Assembly (NCBI GenBank): GCA_009617715.1
Contig: VTFK01000216.1
Coordinates: forward strand, 1 to 64,000
Direction of reading: 5' to 3'
DNA from: Plectrocnemia conspersa
Taxonomy: Eukaryota > Arthropoda > Insecta > Trichoptera > Polycentropodidae
Length of the DNA: 64,000 nucleotides
Shown: piece after piece, positions 62,781 through 64,000 of the stretch
Layout: every line of letters begins with the position of its first letter
Position numbering within the stretch: position 1 is the stretch's first letter
Notes under the pieces: generated by a model
Database searches by the model: none
Seen by the model: only the letters and a program-made list of their open reading frames with translations
What the model was told of the DNA's origin: nothing
Program-made: the position numbers and the translations under genes

Positions 62781-63840
62781 GCAGTACCAAAGATACTAGC
62801 TTTGGAAGATAACAAAGAGAATAAGAAACCCTCAACAATTCTCTACCCTAATCAGACTTAATAATGGAAAAAGGGTCAGCGACAATAGATAAAAAGCTAA
62901 ACCTTTCGATGATCACATTTAAATCATTTCCCAAGGGACACTTGTGAAAATAATCAGAACAGTGAATGAAATTGACGATTTTTTAAATGCACCTCTTAGT
63001 ATAGGAAAACAAATTTAAAAAATCCTAATAAAATTAGTAAAATATCATACAAAATAGAAAATAATATAAATGCTAAGAAGATATCGGAATACGACCTAAT
63101 AAGCGGAAAATGTGCTAATGAATTTCTGGTGAAAATCATCAAAATAATGACCAAATTCAACTCAGTAATTATATTAAACTTCTTTTTAACCCAATTAAAA
63201 ACTAATTATCTTACCAGTTATGTCAAAAATATTATAAAAAATACTATTAAAAATAATTAACCCGGCAATTGAGAAACTTAATTTCTCACCAAATTAATAA
63301 TTTAGCTTTAGAAATGAGCATTCTATATTAGAAGAATTGCATATGTTGGCAAAAATATTAATGGATGACGTTGAAAATAAAAAATACTGCTCAGTCGCAT
63401 TCTTAGATATAACCCAAGCTTTTGCCAAAGTGTGGCACCATAGTCTACTGAAAATTAAGAAACTGTTTTTACACATCTTAATAATCCAATATTTCCAGAA
63501 AGATAGATACTTTCAAATTAAAATCGGAGAAGTAAACACAAACTGTACTAAATATCAATGGGTGTGTCTCAGAGTAGCTTTCTTGGACCGATGCTATATT
63601 TGTTATATATGATAGATATTTCTCAAACGAGCTCAAGAAAAATTGCTATATTTGCCGACGACTGATATTAAGCCAAAAATAGCATTGAGGAGATTGCAAG
63701 ATCATCTCTCAAAAAGTCCAAGAAACTAAACCAATCCATATTACATTTATGCTGAACAAATATAATTGTCCTTCAGTATCACTTAACCGGAAATGGATAC
63801 TACAAAAGAACTTAGAATTCACTACAACAGAAGAAAAAAA
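62781..63840 (+). pseudogene. Jockey-type LINE ORF2 relic, longest in the window
   Basis: Shifting plus-strand frames give a colinear Jockey RT. IEGYDLISGK lies near 63075, and VMSKIL.KILLKIINPAIEK near 63215-63270. SFRNEHSILEELHMLA follows at 63305-63350. VAFLDITQAFAKVWHHSLL (63395-63455) carries the first catalytic Asp. IAIFADD (63640-63662) carries the catalytic Asp pair. IHITFMLNKYNCPSVSLN lies at about 63735-63795. The segment 63337-63612 is still open. Stops and frameshifts elsewhere show that it is inactive. Confidence 0.85.
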
Positions 63841-64000
63841 ATCAAAATGCTAATCCATTTTTTACAATTATAATATATCACTTTTAAACAAAAATAAATA
63901 TGTCCCTGTGACTGGTGTTGGTTTACTATTTTAAGGATTTTAAACAAGTAGTAAATAGTTTTCAGACTTTTGGATTCACAATTATCAAATGAAAAATTAA

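Overview
This is a very AT-rich eukaryotic (metazoan) window, most likely from an insect. It has spliced coding exons with canonical GT...AG signals, relics of mariner, Jockey-type LINE, hAT and piggyBac elements, a tRNA-derived SINE family, MITEs and a long TA microsatellite. There is no bacterial-style gene packing, and nearly all open frames are short, AT-driven chance frames. I cannot name the species.

Layout. The one well-supported host gene is at the left end on the + strand. Two coding exons (1870-2011 and 4339-4579) are joined by a 2.3 kb intron and encode the C-terminal 126 residues of a secreted or surface protein with eight cysteines and a hydrophobic C-terminus; its 5' exons lie to the left or are unrecognised. 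The remaining ~59 kb looks intergenic or intronic. It holds many decayed mobile elements plus islands of clearly higher GC (about 11.46-12.06, 31.58-31.85, 37.6-38.72, 47.44-48.25 and 54.33-54.72 kb) that stand out from the AT-rich background and are candidates for regulatory elements or unrecognised exons.

Mobile elements. Jockey-type reverse-transcriptase relics lie at 12.72-12.92 (-), 13.46-14.03 (+), 30.00-30.25 (+), 45.68-45.96 (+) and 62.78-63.84 kb (+). Mariner transposase relics lie at 28.79-29.11 (-) and 52.09-52.30 kb (-). A hAT transposase C-terminal relic is at 18.60-18.86 kb (+), and the cysteine-rich tail of a piggyBac-like transposase is at 30.58-30.81 kb (-). Non-autonomous elements with visible ends include a TA-flanked mariner-like MITE (4899-5249), a long perfect-looking foldback (5631-5805), a 255-bp hAT MITE (24668-24922) and an 863-bp TA-flanked element (55703-56565). 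The last carries a nested TTAA-flanked piggyBac-like MITE (56240-56344) and itself interrupts a ~270-bp tandem repeat. A SINE family with a tRNA-Thr-like head and a characteristic 36-bp 3' motif recurs across the window.

The most interesting points are the cysteine-rich gene, a duplicated short coding-like segment (31.66-31.71 and 48.41-48.46 kb) whose two copies differ mostly at third codon positions, the nested array at 55-57 kb, and the SINE family with its shared 3' motif.
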